A stretch of 64,000 nucleotides of DNA from Olleya sp. Bg11-27 (GCF_002831645.1 NZ_CP025117.1:4231001-4295000), one strand, 5' to 3'; positions 1 to 9,396 are shown, counted from the first letter of the stretch. Made by a program: numbers and translations. Notes: generated by a model from the sequence alone, not told the origin.

Positions 1-650
1 GAAATACTATTCCGCCAGAATACCAATCGTTCTTTACAGATACTGATCTATTACATTCTCATAGAGGTTATGATTTAGGCGCTTTAGATGTCTTCCAATA
101 TCTAAAGCCAATAGCAGACTATACTAATTACAGCACAACAAGTAGGTTACTAATCGAATTAAACAGATCATTAGGTCACAAAAATTTATATTCAGAATTC
201 ACAAAAGACTTACCCAATATTAAAAAGCACAAAATAGTTGCAAACTACTATGCAAATTACAGAACAGAAGTTATAGATTATATTGACACTAACATCAAAA
301 ATAATGAAAGTATAATACATGTATCCATTCATTCATTTACACCGCAATTACACTCTGTTGTTCGACATTGTGACATCGGTTTACTCTTTGATTCTAGAAA
401 GTCTAATGAAAAGCAATTTGCTATCGCTTTAAAAAACAACATTAAAAATATAGACCCAAATTATCATGTCCGGTTTAACTATCCTTATTTAGGTAAAGCT
501 GATGGGTTTACAACAGCATTAAGGACACAATTCCCTAATAACTATATTGGGATTGAAATTGAAATAAACCAATCTTTTTGTGTCGACAATAAAATGCCCG
601 ATGCTATTAAGACTGTTCTAAAAGAAAGCATACTTAAATCTAAGGCATAA
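1..650 (+). CDS. N-formylglutamate amidohydrolase family protein (3' part)
   Basis: The 5' end lies outside the window. The reading frame starts at base 3 and runs to TAA at 648-650, about 215 codons. The visible part carries the HSHRGYDLGA, SRLLIELNRS, HVSIHSFTP and GIEIEINQ blocks that resemble the N-formylglutamate amidohydrolase (FGase) fold, a zinc-dependent amidase/peptidase-like hydrolase. In characterised members it removes a formyl group from N-formylglutamate at the end of histidine breakdown. Many bacterial members have no proven substrate, and no hut genes are in view, so the substrate is unknown. It converges on the next gene, with a shared hairpin between them. Confidence 0.65.
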   Translation, partial: NTIPPEYQSFFTDTDLLHSHRGYDLGALDVFQYLKPIADYTNYSTTSRLLIELNRSLGHKNLYSEFTKDLPNIKKHKIVANYYANYRTEVIDYIDTNIKNNESIIHVSIHSFTPQLHSVVRHCDIGLLFDSRKSNEKQFAIALKNNIKNIDPNYHVRFNYPYLGKADGFTTALRTQFPNNYIGIEIEINQSFCVDNKMPDAIKTVLKESILKSKA

Positions 651-652
651 AA

Positions 653-681
653 AAACCGTTACATCACTGTAACGGGTTTTT
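653..681. terminator. Bidirectional intrinsic terminator
   Basis: An 8-bp perfect stem, CCGTTACA at 656-663 and TGTAACGG at 668-675, has a 4-nt loop and is flanked by A-rich and T-rich arms. It sits between two convergent genes and can end transcription from both sides. Confidence 0.8.
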
Positions 682-698
682 ATATAAATAATTAGTGA

Positions 699-3530
699 TT
701 ATTTTCTCACTACTACCTTTTTAGTAAAGCTTCTTGTTTCAGAAGTCATTCTTAAAATGTAAAGTCCACCAGCTAATTGATTTGTTTGAATCCTATTAGT
801 ATTGTTAGATAAACGACCAGCTAAGACTTGCTTACCATTTACGTCCATCATAGCGTAAGTTAAAACTTCACCTTGTAGTAAAGTAATGTTTACGTTTAAC
901 TGGTCTACTACAGGATTTGGGTATAGCTTAATATCAGACTCTAAAATAGCCGATGTTTTAGTTTCAGCTGTTACTGCAACTCTATCTGTAGACCCTGTCA
1001 TTATAACCGTTAACGGTACTCCTGCCTCATTTATATCTGCACAAATTTCATTGTTCGCAATTAAATCTAAAATATTAAAAACCGTAGTATTACCTAAAGA
1101 GATATCGCTTAAATTAAAAGTTGCGGGGTTGTAGGCTATTGTATGAACTTTATAAAATCCACCTACCTCAGGCATACTGATAGTTGTTGAACTACTCACT
1201 TTTTCAATGATTAAATCATTCCCTTTAGTCAATACTGTTCCTAATTGATAACCTAGTGGTAAAATAGCATCATTATTTGTAATTACATTTACAGATACAG
1301 TCACACCTGGAGAAACAATTACAAGACCTGTCGACAATACCCCTGTACCTGCATAAACAGCTTCACATTCTAAAACATCAACTAAAGTAAAGTTAACCGT
1401 TTGTACATCACATAAAGTTCCGGTACTAGTGTCTCCAGAAAACAATTCAGCTTGAATTTGGAAGTTTCCTAATCCTAAACTCCAAGCAGCACCTTCTAAA
1501 GGATACACATTTTCAACAAAAACAAGGGACGCATTAGTATCTAAATTTGTAGCAGTTAATCTAACGCTTTCAGAACCACCTTCCGTAATTGCACTTACAT
1601 AAAAATCTGTTGGTAAATCTGAAACATTGTATTCACCTCCGTCAGCAACAGTTATGTTATCTGTTCCATTAGAAAAAGCAAACTCACTAATAGCGCCACA
1701 AGGAACTTCACAGTTAATAGTAAATGTTACACAAAGGTTACCACATTCGATTCCATTTGTATTGTTCTCTAAATAAATATTAGAACAGATATTAAATGTA
1801 CCACAACCATGAGGCCATACGGCATTAGTAGCCCCTGGGTATGTAAAAGGCACAACGTTTTCTGTTTTAGTAAACACCTCTCCTGTTTCTGTATTAGTTA
1901 AAGTGAAAAATGCACTTTCTAAAGGTCCTGATGTTATTAAGTTAATATTAAAATCAGTTGGAAGATTATTAAGGTCATAACTTCCTCCATCTACAATTGA
2001 CACAGCAGCATCAGAAAAGTTAGAAAATTCAAATCCTTCTATTTCTCCACATACAGTATCATTAATTGTAAAATAGATAACAGCCTCATCGCAAGCATCA
2101 CCTTGACAATAGTTAGTCGCAAATATTTTACCTGTAATTTCAAAATCACCAACACCATAACTCCAAGCAGCGTTTCCTCCTGGCGCAGTATAAGGCAAGT
2201 AGTTTTCACCCACATTAAAAGTCTGACCTGTTGTTAAATTCTTAACTTTTAAACTCGCACTTTCTGATTCTCCATTAACTAATAAATCAACATAAAAATC
2301 ATTTGGCAAACTGTTTAACTCATAAACAGCATTGTTAGTGATAGCAACAGCATCCGTTCCATTTGAAAACTCATACCCTGAAATGTCTCCACAAGGAGCC
2401 TCACAGTTAATAGTAAATGTTATACAAGTACTATCACATGCTTCTCCATTTGCATTGTTCTCTAAATAAACATTAGAACAGATTTTAAATGTACCACACC
2501 CATGTGCCCACACAACGTTAGTAGCCCCTGGATAAGTATAAGGTACTACATTTTCTGTTCTATTAAAGACTTCTCCTGTTTCTGTATTGGTTAAAGTAAA
2601 ACGTGCACTTTCAACAGGACCTGATGTTAACAAATTAATATTGAAATTAGATGGAAGCGTATTTAGATCGTAACTTGCTCCATCTACAATTGAAACCGCA
2701 GTATCAGAAAAATTAGAAAACTCAAATCCTTCAATTTCTCCACACACCGTATCATTAATTGTAAAATAGACCACTTCTTGATCACAAGCATCTCCTTGGC
2801 AGTAGTTAGTAGCAAATATTTTGCTTATAATTTTAAAATTACCTGTTCCATAACTCCATGCAGCATTTCCTCCTGGGGCAGTATAAGGCAAGTAGTTTTC
2901 ACGTATAGTAAAAGTTTGACCTGTCGTTAAGTTCTTTACTTTTAAACTAGCACTTTCTGACTGTCCGTTTACTAATAAATCTAGATAAAAATTATTTGGC
3001 AAACTATTTAATTCATAAACAGCATTGTTTGTGATAGCAACAGTTTCAGACCCATTAGAGAATTCGTACCCTGCAATATCTCCACAAGGATCATCACATG
3101 TAATAGTAAAACGAATAGTTTCGCTATCACAGTATGAACCACATCCTCTATATTTATATATTTTAGATTTTATTTCAAAATTACCGCATCCTAGATTCCA
3201 CGCACCGTTTCCTCCTGGAAAAGTATAAGGTAATCGATTTTCGTTAATACTGTAACGCTGTCCCGTATCTAAGTTTTTTACATAAAACTTTGCACTTCTA
3301 GAATAACCGTTAACTTGTAAATCAACATAAAAATCACTAGGAAGGTCTCCTATATAATACGATTGGTTATTAGTGATTCTTGTTGTTGAATTTCCATTAG
3401 AAAATTCAAAACCTGAAATAGAACCACATCTAGTATCTTCTAAAGCAAAGGTTTGAACTGAAAAAGCAAAGGCGATCACAGTAAATAGCGCTCTAAAATT
3501 TAGAGTCTTAATAAGTAGTTTTTTACACAT
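699..3530 (-). CDS. Secreted six-repeat protein with T9SS sorting domain
   Basis: Large secreted protein. The start is placed at the ATG at 3528-3530, which gives MCKKLLIKTL and a hydrophobic signal peptide ending near SVQTFA; the open frame extends 17 codons further upstream without a better signal. Six repeats of 112-117 residues follow, each opening with CGxIxGxEFSN and rich in paired cysteines. A spacer domain and a type A type IX secretion sorting domain come last (LYPNPVVDQLN ... GGLYILRM ... KKVVVRK). Such cargo is exported by the T9SS and cleaved by PorU; both PorU and PorV are encoded later in this window. Repeats 2+3 and 4+5 are nearly identical. An adhesive or surface role is inferred; no catalytic domain is seen. 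Confidence 0.85.
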   Translation of the reverse strand: MCKKLLIKTLNFRALFTVIAFAFSVQTFALEDTRCGSISGFEFSNGNSTTRITNNQSYYIGDLPSDFYVDLQVNGYSRSAKFYVKNLDTGQRYSINENRLPYTFPGGNGAWNLGCGNFEIKSKIYKYRGCGSYCDSETIRFTITCDDPCGDIAGYEFSNGSETVAITNNAVYELNSLPNNFYLDLLVNGQSESASLKVKNLTTGQTFTIRENYLPYTAPGGNAAWSYGTGNFKIISKIFATNYCQGDACDQEVVYFTINDTVCGEIEGFEFSNFSDTAVSIVDGASYDLNTLPSNFNINLLTSGPVESARFTLTNTETGEVFNRTENVVPYTYPGATNVVWAHGCGTFKICSNVYLENNANGEACDSTCITFTINCEAPCGDISGYEFSNGTDAVAITNNAVYELNSLPNDFYVDLLVNGESESASLKVKNLTTGQTFNVGENYLPYTAPGGNAAWSYGVGDFEITGKIFATNYCQGDACDEAVIYFTINDTVCGEIEGFEFSNFSDAAVSIVDGGSYDLNNLPTDFNINLITSGPLESAFFTLTNTETGEVFTKTENVVPFTYPGATNAVWPHGCGTFNICSNIYLENNTNGIECGNLCVTFTINCEVPCGAISEFAFSNGTDNITVADGGEYNVSDLPTDFYVSAITEGGSESVRLTATNLDTNASLVFVENVYPLEGAAWSLGLGNFQIQAELFSGDTSTGTLCDVQTVNFTLVDVLECEAVYAGTGVLSTGLVIVSPGVTVSVNVITNNDAILPLGYQLGTVLTKGNDLIIEKVSSSTTISMPEVGGFYKVHTIAYNPATFNLSDISLGNTTVFNILDLIANNEICADINEAGVPLTVIMTGSTDRVAVTAETKTSAILESDIKLYPNPVVDQLNVNITLLQGEVLTYAMMDVNGKQVLAGRLSNNTNRIQTNQLAGGLYILRMTSETRSFTKKVVVRK
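1710..3095 (-). repeat. Tandem 693-bp duplication inside the T9SS cargo gene
   Basis: Two adjacent 693-bp blocks (2403-3095 and 1710-2402) each encode a pair of repeats, 114 plus 117 residues. The blocks are of equal length and very close in protein and DNA sequence, whereas the outer repeats 1 and 6 are much more diverged. This points to a recent in-frame duplication of a two-repeat unit. Confidence 0.85.
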
Positions 3531-3697
3531 AATGTAGGGTTTAGAATTAATTACATTTACACACGCAAATCTAAATAACAAAGTTTTCCTACAATAATAT
3601 AATGGCCAAACAGCTCGAATAGTCTTTTAAAAGTTAAAAGGATTGATAGTTCGGATAAAAAGCATTATCTGATTTTTTAACAAAAAAAAACGTAGAT

Positions 3698-4279
3698 TTA
3701 AAATAATAGTTTAATGTTAGCGTAAGATCTATCTAAAGCCTCGCTAACCTCTTGTTCAGCAAGCCATTTAACCTCCGTTATCCCCTCATTTAATTGCGGA
3801 TACAACTTCCCTTCAAAAGAAGAGTGCATCTTAAACCAATGGGTTATTTTAAGTTTAGCCTTACCATTTCTTTTAAAAACATGGTATGTTATTGGCAACG
3901 GATTAATGATTTTAAGCTTAGACACCCCGGTTTCCTCCGAGACTTCACGAATTGCCGTTTCTTCTATAGTTTCCTTTTTTTCAGCCTTCCCTTTTGGTAG
4001 GTCCCACTTATCATTTCTATAAATAAATAAGATCTCTCCTTTATCATTATATACTTTCCCTCCACCAGCAATAACGTTGGGTAACTTTTTCTTAAATGAT
4101 TTTAGTAATTTATCTTCATTATGTCCAATTAATCGAACAGACTTAATCGATTTTTTAGATAACGTTTGAAGTACGAATTCTATATCGGCATCTTTAAGCA
4201 AGAAGTTTTTAAAATCTGTTTCCTTTTCAACCTTTGTAGTAAGGTATATCGGTTTATCGTTAACAAAAATACGTTGCAT
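3698..4279 (-). CDS. NUDIX hydrolase
   Basis: 193-residue protein with a full Nudix box at about residues 97-119: G97, E103, then REVSEETGV at 111-119, fitting GX5EX7REUXEEXGU. Nudix enzymes hydrolyse nucleoside diphosphates linked to another moiety; the substrate cannot be told from sequence. About 70 residues precede the Nudix domain and look like a small family-specific extension. It is transcribed away from pyrE, with a shared 120-bp upstream region. The ATG at 4277-4279 gives MQRIFVNDKP, a plausible soluble N-terminus. Confidence 0.85.
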   Translation of the reverse strand: MQRIFVNDKPIYLTTKVEKETDFKNFLLKDADIEFVLQTLSKKSIKSVRLIGHNEDKLLKSFKKKLPNVIAGGGKVYNDKGEILFIYRNDKWDLPKGKAEKKETIEETAIREVSEETGVSKLKIINPLPITYHVFKRNGKAKLKITHWFKMHSSFEGKLYPQLNEGITEVKWLAEQEVSEALDRSYANIKLLF

Positions 4280-4387
4280 AGAATATCAAGACTAGTTTTA
4301 GTTACGTAAAAATATTAAAATTAATGACATTGTCACTTTCTCTTTATTTATTTTAAATTTAATTTTAAGTAAAATTAAATAAAACTG

Positions 4388-4395
4388 TATTTTTG
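4388..4395 (+). promoter_or_regulatory. Minus-7 box for pyrE
   Basis: TATTTTTG matches the Bacteroidota minus-7 consensus TAnnTTTG and ends only 4 bases before the pyrE ATG at 4400. Initiation 5-7 bases downstream would give a leaderless or nearly leaderless mRNA. No clear TTG minus-33 box is visible at the usual distance. Confidence 0.5.
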
Positions 4396-4399
4396 CGCT

Positions 4400-5044
4400 A
4401 TGATTTTCAACAAACAAACCGCAAGGCAGACCGCCAAAGTTTTATTACAAATTAACGCTATTAAGCTTCAACCTAATGATCCGTTTACTTGGGCATCGGG
4501 ATGGAAATCGCCAATTTATTGCGATAACCGCGTCATATTATCATATCCTCCAGTAAGAAATTACATCAGAGAAGAGATGAGTAAATTTATAGAAAAGCAT
4601 TATGGAAAACCTGATGTTATTGCAGGTGTCGCTACCGGAGCCATTGGTATAGGTATGCTAGTTGCAGAATATTTAGGCCTACCTTTTATATATGTACGCC
4701 CTGAGGCAAAAGGTCATGGTAGAAAAAACCAAATTGAAGGCCATATCGAAAGTGGACAAAATGTAGTGGTTGTTGAAGACCTAATTAGCACAGGAAAAAG
4801 TAGCCTTAATGCTGTAAAAGCTTTAAAAGAAGCTAATGTTAATGTCAAAGGCATGATTGCCATTTTTTCTTATGGTTTTGAAGTCGCTAAAAACAACTTC
4901 GAAAACGAAGACATAACATTACATACGTTGAGTAACTATGAAAACCTACTTACCGAAGCCGCATCAAGCAACTATATTTCTGAAAAAGAAATAACAACCT
5001 TAAGTCTTTGGAACGCTAATCCAAGTGTTTGGAACGCTAATTGA
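4400..5044 (+). CDS. pyrE: Orotate phosphoribosyltransferase
   Basis: 214 residues, the usual size for PyrE. It transfers phosphoribose from PRPP to orotate to form OMP in pyrimidine synthesis. The PRPP-binding loop is clear (VVVVEDLISTGKSS, near residue 120), as is the N-terminal block FTWASGWKSPIYCDNR. The last codons hold a 21-bp tandem duplication (about 5000-5041) that makes the C-terminus read LSLWNAN-PSVWNAN, an apparent 7-residue extension. The gene is followed after 67 bp by a small SRPBCC gene on the same strand. Confidence 0.97.
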   Translation: MIFNKQTARQTAKVLLQINAIKLQPNDPFTWASGWKSPIYCDNRVILSYPPVRNYIREEMSKFIEKHYGKPDVIAGVATGAIGIGMLVAEYLGLPFIYVRPEAKGHGRKNQIEGHIESGQNVVVVEDLISTGKSSLNAVKALKEANVNVKGMIAIFSYGFEVAKNNFENEDITLHTLSNYENLLTEAASSNYISEKEITTLSLWNANPSVWNAN

Positions 5045-5111
5045 TATTAAAATATGTGTTGTGCCTTTTTAACACAATTCAATATTAACCAAATTTAAAG
5101 TATACAAAATA

Positions 5112-5519
5112 ATGAAATTACAAAGCCCAAAAGCAATCCTAGATAAATCTGCCGAAACTACATTTAACTTTTTAAGTGATGTTAAAAATTTTGAAAGCTT
5201 AATGCCTGAAAACATCAGTAAATTTGAAGTATTAGGTGAAGACAAGTTTTTATTTGCACTAAAAGGAATGCCAGAAATAGTTTTAAAAAAGAAAGAATTA
5301 ACACCAAACAATAAAATAGTTTTAGGTGCTGCTGGCGGAAAACTTGATTTTTCTTTAACTGCGGATATTACAGAAATTGAAGCAAGCAAAACGGAAGTAC
5401 AATTAACTTTTGAAGGTCAGTTCAATGCTATGATGGCTATGATGATCAAAGGTCCTATCAATAAGTTTATCGAAACTTTAGCGACAAACATGCCTAAAGC
5501 GATTAGTACAATAGCTTAA
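5112..5519 (+). CDS. SRPBCC-fold protein
   Basis: 135-residue soluble protein with the pattern of a START/SRPBCC ligand-binding fold: an N-terminal helix region (SAETTFNFLSDVKNFESLMP) followed by beta strands and a long C-terminal helix. The ligand is unknown. It lies downstream of pyrE and its 3' end overlaps the convergent birA gene by 17 bp. Confidence 0.7.
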   Translation: MKLQSPKAILDKSAETTFNFLSDVKNFESLMPENISKFEVLGEDKFLFALKGMPEIVLKKKELTPNNKIVLGAAGGKLDFSLTADITEIEASKTEVQLTFEGQFNAMMAMMIKGPINKFIETLATNMPKAISTIA

Positions 5520-6228
5520 TTGTTTTTAAGTCAAAGGTTTCTAAAATTTGGTCCTCAACCATTACTTTTAACAAACCTTCGTTAGAAACACCTTTTATAA
5601 TACCAGAAAACAAACCTTCAGCTTTTTCAAATGTTGAAGGTTTTTCTTTTCTAAACAAATATGATTCATAAATTTCCTTAATAGCGGAAGACTCCTTTTC
5701 AACAAAAGCTAACTCCGTCTTTATTTGATCTAGTATAATTTGTAGTACTTCATCTAAATTATAATGTACACCAGTTATACTTTTTAAAGAGCTTGCTTGT
5801 GGTAAATTATCAAACTTCACCTGATTAACATTCAATCCAATACCAATTATAGAAGATTCTATTCTGTTTTGTTTTATGACATTTTCAATCAAAACACCAC
5901 AAACCTTCTTATTTGCTGACAAAATGTCGTTAGGCCATTTTATACTTAATTTAGGGATATTTAAGCGCTCTAAAGCTTTTACAATAGCTAAAGAAATTGC
6001 CATACTAATTTTAAATTGGTCCTCAAACCGTATAACACCAAACTGCTTATACACACTACAAGTAAGGTTTTGGGACGGTTGAGATTGCCAAGACGTCCCC
6101 ATTTGACCACGTCCTTGCGTCTGATCACTAGTCACTACTGTAGTAAAATCTTTGACCGGAGTTTCTAAACTTAGATTGCGAAGAAACCTATTTGTAGAAT
6201 CGGTGGCATTAAGTTTGATTATACGCAT
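5503..6228 (-). CDS. birA: Biotin--[acetyl-CoA-carboxylase] ligase
   Basis: 241-residue biotin protein ligase. It activates biotin with ATP and attaches it to biotin carboxyl carrier proteins. Visible motifs are GRGQMGTSW (biotinyl-AMP loop), SIKWPNDI and CGVLIEN of the catalytic core. There is no N-terminal winged-helix domain, so this is the short monofunctional type and not a repressor. It is transcribed divergently from rsfS, 95 bp apart. Confidence 0.95.
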   Translation of the reverse strand: MRIIKLNATDSTNRFLRNLSLETPVKDFTTVVTSDQTQGRGQMGTSWQSQPSQNLTCSVYKQFGVIRFEDQFKISMAISLAIVKALERLNIPKLSIKWPNDILSANKKVCGVLIENVIKQNRIESSIIGIGLNVNQVKFDNLPQASSLKSITGVHYNLDEVLQIILDQIKTELAFVEKESSAIKEIYESYLFRKEKPSTFEKAEGLFSGIIKGVSNEGLLKVMVEDQILETFDLKTIKLLY

Positions 6229-6295
6229 ATTTAATATTTATCTTCGTATTATAAAATCTTATGATTTTTTTAGAGTATAAAGAACTTAAAAATAA

Positions 6296-6303
6296 TAACT
6301 TTG
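6296..6303 (+). promoter_or_regulatory. Minus-7 box for rsfS-ftsH
   Basis: TAACTTTG fits TAnnTTTG and lies 20 bases upstream of the rsfS start codon. A minus-33 TTG at 17-20 bases is not evident. Confidence 0.5.
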
Positions 6304-6323
6304 CACAAATTTAAATATAATTA

Positions 6324-6695
6324 ATGTCGAAAGAACAACCAAACATAGATGCCCTTATTTCAACAATTGTTGAAGGTATTGAGGATGTAAAAGGAAAAGA
6401 AATAAATATTCTTGATTTAAGAGAAATTGAAAATACTGTTTGTGACTACTTTGTAATTTGCGAAGGGACTTCAAACACACAAGTTAGCGCTATTGTAGGC
6501 GCAATCCAGAAAAAAGTTAGTAAAGCACTTAAGGACAAACCTTGGCATATTGAAGGAGAAGACAATGCGGAATGGGTACTTATGGACTATGTAAACGTCG
6601 TTGTACACGTTTTCCAGAAGCAAATAAGAGAATATTACGACATCGAAAGTCTTTGGGGTGACGCAAAAGTGACCGTTATCGAAACAAACTATTAA
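6324..6695 (+). CDS. rsfS: Ribosome silencing factor
   Basis: 123 residues, normal for RsfS (Iojap/YbeB family). It binds ribosomal protein L14 and blocks joining of the subunits when nutrients are short. Family signatures are VCDYFVICEGTSNTQVSAI and WVLMDYVNVVVHVF. ftsH begins 9 bases after its stop, so the two are very likely co-transcribed. Confidence 0.95.
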   Translation: MSKEQPNIDALISTIVEGIEDVKGKEINILDLREIENTVCDYFVICEGTSNTQVSAIVGAIQKKVSKALKDKPWHIEGEDNAEWVLMDYVNVVVHVFQKQIREYYDIESLWGDAKVTVIETNY

Positions 6696-6704
6696 ACACA
6701 TTAC

Positions 6705-8672
6705 ATGGCAGATAAAAACAAAAAAGTAGCCCCTAAAAAGCCTAAATTCAATATGTATTGGATTTATGGCGCTTTTATCGTTGTTATAATAGCACTTAAT
6801 TTTTTTACTAGTAGTTCTGAAAGTGCAATTAAAACCTCACCCTCTCAATTTTTTGATTATTTAAGAGATGGCGATGTTGAAAAAGTTGATATTATTAATG
6901 AAACGACAGCTAAGGTTTATTTAACCGCAGAAGCAGAAGCTAAAGAGGTTCATAAAAAATCTAAACCAACGTCTATTTTTCCAACAACGACTAAACTTCC
7001 AAATTATTCATTTCAATTTGGTGATTTAGCTTTGTTTCAAGAATCAATAAAAGAGATTAATAACGACCTAGGTAAAGAAAAAGCTGCAAAGGTTACATTT
7101 ACGATAGAGAGTAATACCTTTATGGAAATCCTTATCAGTTTCCTTCCTTTTATTCTGTTAATTGGTGTTTGGATTTTCATTATGCGTCGCATGTCCTCTG
7201 GAGGAGGTGGCGGAGCTGGTGGACAGATTTTTAATATCGGAAAATCAAAGGCTAAACTTTTTGACGAAAACTCTGAAGTAAAAACAACTTTTAAAGATGT
7301 TGCAGGATTAGAAGGGGCAAAAGAAGAAGTTCAAGAAATTGTAGACTTCCTAAAAAACCCAGAAAAATACACCAATTTAGGTGGTAAAATCCCAAAAGGA
7401 GCCCTTTTAGTAGGACCTCCAGGAACAGGTAAAACATTATTAGCCAAAGCAGTTGCAGGGGAGGCAAAAGTCCCTTTCTTCTCGCTATCAGGTTCTGATT
7501 TTGTAGAAATGTTTGTAGGTGTAGGAGCCTCTCGTGTAAGAGACCTATTTAAGCAAGCTAAAGAAAAATCTCCAGCCATTATTTTTATTGATGAGATTGA
7601 CGCCATTGGTAGAGCTAGAGGAAAAAACGCCATGTCAGGAAGTAATGATGAGCGTGAAAATACATTAAACCAATTACTAACAGAAATGGATGGTTTTGGT
7701 ACAAACACTAATGTTATTGTTTTAGCTGCAACCAATAGAGCCGATATTTTGGATGGTGCACTAATGCGTGCTGGTCGTTTTGACAGACAGATACATGTTG
7801 ACTTACCAAATTTAACAGAACGTAAAGATATTTTTGAAGTACACCTTAAGCCCTTGAAAAAAGCAGAAGGTTTAGATGTAGAATTTTTATCTAAACAAAC
7901 CCCAGGTTTTTCTGGTGCAGATATCGCCAATTTATGTAATGAAGCTGCTTTAATAGCTGCACGACATGATAAAAAAGCAGTTGAAAAACAAGACTTTTTA
8001 GATGCTGTAGACCGTATTGTTGGAGGATTAGAAAAACGTAGTAACTTATTTTCTGTTGAAGAGAAAAAGACTATTGCCTATCACGAAGCTGGACACGCTA
8101 CTGTTAGTTGGTTCTTAGAACATGCTGATCCATTAGTAAAAGTAACGATTGTACCAAGAGGACGTAGCTTAGGAGCTGCATGGTACTTACCACAAGAAGC
8201 GTTTATCACTAGAACAAGTAAGTTTTTAGACGAAATCTGTGTAACAATGGGTGGACGTGCAGCAGAAAAGATAATCTTTAACGAGATTTCTACAGGCGCA
8301 TTAAGTGATTTAGAAAATGTAACCAAAAAAGCAAAAGCTATGGTTATGATTTATGGTCTAAACGAAAAAGTAGGTAACATTACTTATTATGACCCTGCTG
8401 GAGAAAGTGGTTTTGTTAAACCATATAGTGAAAAAACATCAGAACTTATTGACAATGAAATAAAGAATATCGTTGAAACAGAATTCCAACGTGCTCTAGA
8501 TTTATTAGAGTCTAAGAAAGATGTTTTAAAGAAGTTAGCAGAACGACTAATCGAAAGAGAAGTTATATTTAAAGATGATTTAGAAGAAATCTTAGGTAAA
8601 CGCCCGTTTGCTGAAGTTGACAGAAAGCCATCTGAAAAGATACAAATCGAAAACAAAAAAGAGGACGAGTAA
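6705..8672 (+). CDS. ftsH: ATP-dependent zinc metalloprotease
   Basis: 655-residue membrane-anchored AAA+ protease that degrades unassembled or regulatory membrane proteins. A first membrane helix lies at about residues 17-34 and a second at about 140-160, with a periplasmic segment between. The AAA domain has Walker A GPPGTGKT from residue 237, IIFIDEIDAIG as Walker B, and a SRH region. The zinc site HEAGH begins at residue 460. The glycine-rich stretch after the second helix is the usual flexible linker. A strong hairpin follows the gene. Confidence 0.98.
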   Translation: MADKNKKVAPKKPKFNMYWIYGAFIVVIIALNFFTSSSESAIKTSPSQFFDYLRDGDVEKVDIINETTAKVYLTAEAEAKEVHKKSKPTSIFPTTTKLPNYSFQFGDLALFQESIKEINNDLGKEKAAKVTFTIESNTFMEILISFLPFILLIGVWIFIMRRMSSGGGGGAGGQIFNIGKSKAKLFDENSEVKTTFKDVAGLEGAKEEVQEIVDFLKNPEKYTNLGGKIPKGALLVGPPGTGKTLLAKAVAGEAKVPFFSLSGSDFVEMFVGVGASRVRDLFKQAKEKSPAIIFIDEIDAIGRARGKNAMSGSNDERENTLNQLLTEMDGFGTNTNVIVLAATNRADILDGALMRAGRFDRQIHVDLPNLTERKDIFEVHLKPLKKAEGLDVEFLSKQTPGFSGADIANLCNEAALIAARHDKKAVEKQDFLDAVDRIVGGLEKRSNLFSVEEKKTIAYHEAGHATVSWFLEHADPLVKVTIVPRGRSLGAAWYLPQEAFITRTSKFLDEICVTMGGRAAEKIIFNEISTGALSDLENVTKKAKAMVMIYGLNEKVGNITYYDPAGESGFVKPYSEKTSELIDNEIKNIVETEFQRALDLLESKKDVLKKLAERLIEREVIFKDDLEEILGKRPFAEVDRKPSEKIQIENKKEDE

Positions 8673-8696
8673 ATCTTCTTTTATTATTATATTCTT

Positions 8697-8736
8697 AAAA
8701 ATCTTAGATTATCGCACTAGATAGTCTAAGATTTTT
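8697..8736 (+). terminator. Terminator after ftsH
   Basis: A long stem pairs AAAAATCTTAGA (8697-8708) with TCTAAGATTTTT (8725-8736). It is extended inward by TATC (8710-8713) and GATA (8720-8723) and followed by a T-run. It separates ftsH from the lipid operon. Confidence 0.8.
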
Positions 8737-8744
8737 TATATTTG
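8737..8744 (+). promoter_or_regulatory. Minus-7 box for the LUD-cdsA-psd operon
   Basis: TATATTTG, a perfect TAnnTTTG match, directly follows the ftsH terminator and lies 39 bases before the next start codon. No good minus-33 box is seen. Confidence 0.45.
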
Positions 8745-8783
8745 ATTATCCCAAATTAGAAATTTGATTTTAGCGATATATAA

Positions 8784-9392
8784 ATGAGTCTATTTAGAAA
8801 ATTTTTCAGTTCTAAATCTCAAAAAGAAAAAGAGGTATTAAAGTCTGACGAAAGAGGCAGGTACATGCCTACCCAAGAAATACCTATCGATGAAAGTTTT
8901 ACCATAAATTTCAAAAAAAATGGTGGTAAATTCTTGTATTGTGATTCATTGGACGAAGTGTATGACAACCTGAATAATATCATCCTTGAAAACAACTGGG
9001 AAGAGACGTCTGCATTTTTCTATGATACTAATTTAAAAGAGAAATTCAAATCCTCTCAACTTAAGGTAAGCACGACTTTATCAGAATGCACCTATTTTAT
9101 AACAACTTGTGAAAATTTAATTGCTAACGATGGCTCGTTATTAGTCTGTTCCAATCAATTAGCGGAGAAGAAGCTTAACGAATTCCCTAATAATGTAATC
9201 GTTTTTGCCACTACAAGTCAAATTGTTTCTAATATAGGCGAAGGACTAAGAGAAATCAAACACAAAAACACCAGTAGGATACCTACAAACATCACCACAA
9301 TCAAACATTTTAAATTACAAGAGGAAAAAGATTTTTTATCTTACGGAAGCAGTGCAAAAAACCTATATTTGTTGCTTTTAGAAGACCTTTAG
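8784..9392 (+). CDS. LUD-domain protein
   Basis: 202-residue protein related to the LUD (LutC/YkgG) family. LutC-type proteins take part in lactate oxidation together with the iron-sulfur proteins LutA and LutB, which are absent here. The function in this setting is therefore unknown. The C-terminal part (FITTCENLIANDGSLLVCS, VIVFATTSQIVSNIGEGL) is the recognisable LUD core. cdsA starts 4 bases after its stop, which places it first in a probable operon with cdsA, psd and an acyl-CoA-binding protein. Confidence 0.75.
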   Translation: MSLFRKFFSSKSQKEKEVLKSDERGRYMPTQEIPIDESFTINFKKNGGKFLYCDSLDEVYDNLNNIILENNWEETSAFFYDTNLKEKFKSSQLKVSTTLSECTYFITTCENLIANDGSLLVCSNQLAEKKLNEFPNNVIVFATTSQIVSNIGEGLREIKHKNTSRIPTNITTIKHFKLQEEKDFLSYGSSAKNLYLLLLEDL

Positions 9393-9396
9393 TTTT

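Noticed and set aside
886-1134. Long + strand open frames inside the T9SS cargo gene
   Set aside because: They are antisense shadows of a clearly coding repeat gene and have no own features.
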